Below, piece after piece: positions 60,851 to 64,000 of a stretch of 64,000 nt of DNA. This DNA is from Filosporella fistucella (lineage: Eukaryota; Ascomycota; Leotiomycetes; Helotiales), in contig JAQJZZ010000013.1 in assembly GCA_030077755.1 (NCBI GenBank), positions 1,984,001 to 2,048,000 of the forward strand, read 5' to 3'. The notes beneath the pieces were generated by a model. The model was not told the origin of the DNA. It ran no database searches and saw only the letters and a list, made by a program, of their open reading frames with translations. Made by a program: the position numbers and the translations under genes. The first letter of the stretch is position 1. Each line of letters begins with the position of its first letter.

Positions 60851-62840
60851 ATGAAGTTTGTACTTCTTGGAATTTCTTTGGTAACAGCAATCACAAGTGC
60901 TGCACCTGCAAATTCTGGTTGCAAGCAAATTCAGTATCTCTTTCCAGACCATGCAGCTGGGAATCCGGAACGTGCGCAAGCGGTTGCTGATGCGTATCGA
61001 AGAGTGTATGGCGAATATGACAAGTATTGTTTCGGCAAAGATGGCATTCAGCCATTGACTATGACTTGCGATGAGACTTCTCTGTGGGGGTATGGTGGGC
61101 TGCTGATTGATGGTTTGGATACTGCAATCATCATGAATCTAACAGACATCGTTAGCAAGGGCTTGAACCACACCGCTGGCGTAGACTTCTCGTTAGTTGG
61201 CCATCCCAGATGAATATGTGCGTACTGATTGATAGAAGAGTGGCACCTGGCCTAGTTGAACTGTTTGATGCAAACATCAGGATCATTGCGGGGTAGGTAC
61301 CAATTGTATGTCCATCAAATATACCTGCTAATCTGATTTTAGTTTGCTCAGCGCCTATGACCTGCTCACAAGTGGGATGTTTTACAATGACTATCCAAAG
61401 GAGCATATCGATGCTCTTCTTGCAGGAGCAAAGACATTAGCAATAAAGTTGAAACCATGTTTTGATACTCCCACAGGCATTCCTGCCACATTTGCAAACT
61501 TCACCACTAATAAACTTGAGAATGGTTTCCAATACACCTCTCCAAACCAATCGCCATTTGATGGGAAGTCACATCCCTCCCAGAACACGGCTACTGTTGG
61601 CACATTGATATTGGAATATTACCGTTTGTCGGACCTGACAGGAGATGACTCCTTCAAGAAGCTGGTATGACCAACAGGTCGTATTTTCATCAACGCAAAA
61701 TACTGACTAAATGCAGGCTGCAAAAGCAGAATCCTATTTGATCAACCCTAGTCCAGCTCCAAAGTTTCCGGGACTCGTTGGAGGGCAGATTGATACAAGT
61801 ACTGGTAAATTTCTGGACTACAACTTTGGATGGCAAAGCGGGGTCGACTCTTTCTTCGAGGTGAGCCAAATCTCGGTTCCTCGGTGCATGTTCTAACATA
61901 AGCAGTATCTTATCAAAACACACATATATGACCCACCTCAAGATACCAACTCAGAATACTTGAATTTCTGGCTGCAGGCAGTGGACTCAAGTCAGAAGCA
62001 TGATGTAGCATCTCCGTACGGTTTTCCGAATCTTCAGTTTTTGAGCAACACAGATGCTCTAGGGAATTTGAAATATAGTATTGATGACTACGTAGGTCTT
62101 CCCACTCATAGTAAAGAATGCCACTAAATGTTGACAGACCTGTTTTGCTGGGGGCAACATACTGCTTGGTGGGGCGTACTTGGGCAGGCAAGACTTGAAA
62201 GATTTCGGTGTAAAACTCACCGACTCTTGTCATCACATATACAATACAACTTTGACAGGCTTAGGTCCATTGAGTAAGTGTAGCCAATCTCATTTGCTAC
62301 ATAGTCTGCTAACTGAGTGATGCAGCAATTGCATGGTACAACCAAAATAATACAGCCTTCAATCCAGCATACAACAATAACACCAAACTTCGTGCATACG
62401 CTGCAAAGAATGGATATTTCATACCCCCCGAATCATTTGCGGAAGTTTATTTCTCATTTCCAGAAACAATCGAAAGTATTTTCTATGCCTGGCGTATTAC
62501 TGGAGAGCAAAGATTCCAGGATTATAACTGGGAGATCTTCAATGCCCTAAACATGACTCGATCTGAAAATATCCCATATTGGGAGATTCTCAACGTCAAT
62601 GCTCCATATGGAGGCGGCGCCTGGAATTCTCTATCCACGTAAGTGAAGCAATGCGTCTGGAGATCGATCGCTGACTGTCTGCCTAGATATTTCTTTGCGG
62701 AAACCCTAAAATATCTCTATTTGTCATTCACAAACCCTGACGTAGTGAGTTTGGACAGATACCAATTCAACACGGAGTGTCATCCATTCCTTGTTAGATC
62801 TGGCACATGCGAGGTGGAAGCAGCAAATGGGAACAAGTAA
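60851..62840 (+). CDS. Class I alpha-1,2-mannosidase (GH47), secreted
   Basis: Eight exons join in frame to 549 residues: 60851-61191, 61239-61292, 61343-61664, 61717-61860, 61906-62091, 62138-62273, 62326-62638 and 62687-62840. The start MKFVLLGISLVTAITSAAPA is a signal peptide, so the enzyme is secreted or lumenal without a membrane anchor. GH47 landmarks are GGLLIDGLDTAIIM, IRIIAGLLSAYDLLTSG, LTGDDSFKKL, GWQSGVDSFFEYLIK, CFAGGNILLGG, the acid in FPETIESIFYAWRITG and the C-terminal FNTECHP, at the place of the calcium-binding NTEAHP. Several N-x-S/T sites occur. The family trims alpha-1,2-linked mannose from N-glycans. The upstream in-frame ATG at 60710 would bury the signal peptide and is rejected. 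Confidence 0.93.
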
Positions 62841-64000
62841 CAAACATGAGACAAGGATATGAGATGGGCCCACTGGAGGTTCTCGATTTAGTATCTAAAT
62901 ACTCAAAATTGAAGGTTGCAACACAGTTCTGTCTCTTAGGGCCTGCCTTGTCCAGCCCCTCTCTAATGATCTACAATTCACACTTCACATCAAAATTCTT
63001 CTGATAGACTCCTTGAAATACATGCTGCCTATAGGGCAGAGCCCAGTAAGTATAAGCCAATTATTCAAGATCCATGAGAAGTTTTGATGTGTTGAAAGAA
63101 CTGCTCCAAAGTATTGCCATCTGGGAAGAACATGCTGAGAGCATGGGCAGAATCCGATGTCGTCATCTAATGACTATACAACTCTTCGTTCTCTTGTTCG
63201 AAATGGCAGTTGAATGAGCCTTGGGATAAATCCAAGATTTCGATTAGTTCTTTATAATGCAATAACATGTTTGGGCGACTCAGCATCGCAAAAGTGACCT
63301 GTACTGAATGACATTGACTTGACTTGGTATATATCCTCGGAGTGCTATTGCTATTATATTCTATAGTTAGATGTCTATTAGATTTTATTTTCCAAACATG
63401 TTTTGATGTCTAGTCTGAAGCTCTCAGGCGGCATGAAATATATATCTTCGTATGGGCAGATTATCGTGCCGGAGTTCAACCCGAACCAGAGCAATTTCTC
63501 GAGGATTGCGGCTTCCAAACCACTTACTCTAGTCTATTTCTCAAGTGGCGTGATTTGCGCATCTTCCGTATTGGAGTTTTGTTCCAGAGTTTAGCCGCAA
63601 CCCATGCCTGCGGTTCAGATCCACTGGCACCAAGCAACTCCTTTAATTCGATTCCGAAATAATACTCACTTCATCCCAAATCAACAATGCCAGATACTCT
63701 TCAGACTCGATTACCATACAGAAAATTCCCAACACCTACGAATAGCCCTACAAGTCATTTAGTCATACAGACCTCGACATATTTCCACATCAGAATCTCT
63801 CCACATTCATACAAGTTGAGATGGCTTCTTTCGAGTACAAGTACGAACCCGAGCATGACTTCGCCACTGAGAGAGCAGGAATCACAGAGTATGAAAGCAG
63901 GGTAGAACCAGAAGAACGAAGAGCTCCAGCTTGACGAGACTACGAGCTTCACAGGCCAGAGGGCTGTCCTGTCCAGCTCAAAATGATCTAAAAAATTATC
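62841..64000. other. Right-edge intergenic region
   Basis: No gene is supported. A 37-codon ORF at 63821-63934 could be the first exon of a gene that continues past the window, but evidence is thin. Confidence 0.35.

Noticed and set aside
63821..63934. 37-codon ORF starting MASFEYKYEPEHDF, possibly spliced to sequence after 63953
   Set aside because: Could be a first exon of a gene beyond the window, but too short to support.

Overview
The window looks like nuclear DNA of a filamentous ascomycete (Pezizomycotina, perhaps Helotiales; the order is a guess). The reasons are many 44-60 nt introns with GT...CTAAC/CTGAC...AG signals, fungus-restricted families (DUF6590, DUF6536, the fungal rhodopsin-like membrane domain) and AT-rich tracts resembling RIP-decayed DNA. 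Exon joins were made by hand; every multi-exon model given with exact exons keeps the reading frame through all junctions. No similarity search could be run, so family names rest on motif recognition.

Left third (1-16.5 kb): two copies of the same divergent gene pair. Each copy has a minus-strand DUF6590 gene (1-1088, cut by the window edge; 9441-11119) facing a plus-strand coiled-coil gene (2233-4596; 12014-13447). The two coiled-coil proteins share two sequence blocks, so this looks like an old segmental duplication of a two-gene module of unknown function. About 4.8 kb of gene-poor DNA with degenerate repeats separates the copies. A possible further gene follows at 13464-14640.

Middle (16.5-36 kb): a DUF6536 membrane protein, the ribosome-biogenesis helicase Dbp9, an AT-rich tract ending in about 110-bp tandem repeats, a 1591-aa coiled-coil protein not recognised, cohesin subunit Smc3 (minus) and, head to head with it, the 40S-maturation kinase Rio1 (plus). 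Smc3 and Rio1 share a short promoter carrying two ACGCGA sites.

Right (37-64 kb): a rhodopsin-like/Pth11-like membrane gene, a secreted or membrane-anchored kelch protein, a second rhodopsin-like gene, a short-chain dehydrogenase, tRNA-Ser(GCU), a 546-aa protein with a SUMO-interaction-like motif, a repeat-bearing intergenic tract, a virginiamycin-B-lyase-like beta-propeller gene with an in-frame TGA, a small coiled-coil/membrane gene, a SET-domain protein, a small two-helix membrane protein, a short conserved-looking two-exon gene, and a secreted GH47 alpha-mannosidase. Housekeeping genes (DBP9, SMC3, RIO1) sit in the middle; the flanks are accessory and contain most of the unusual structure.
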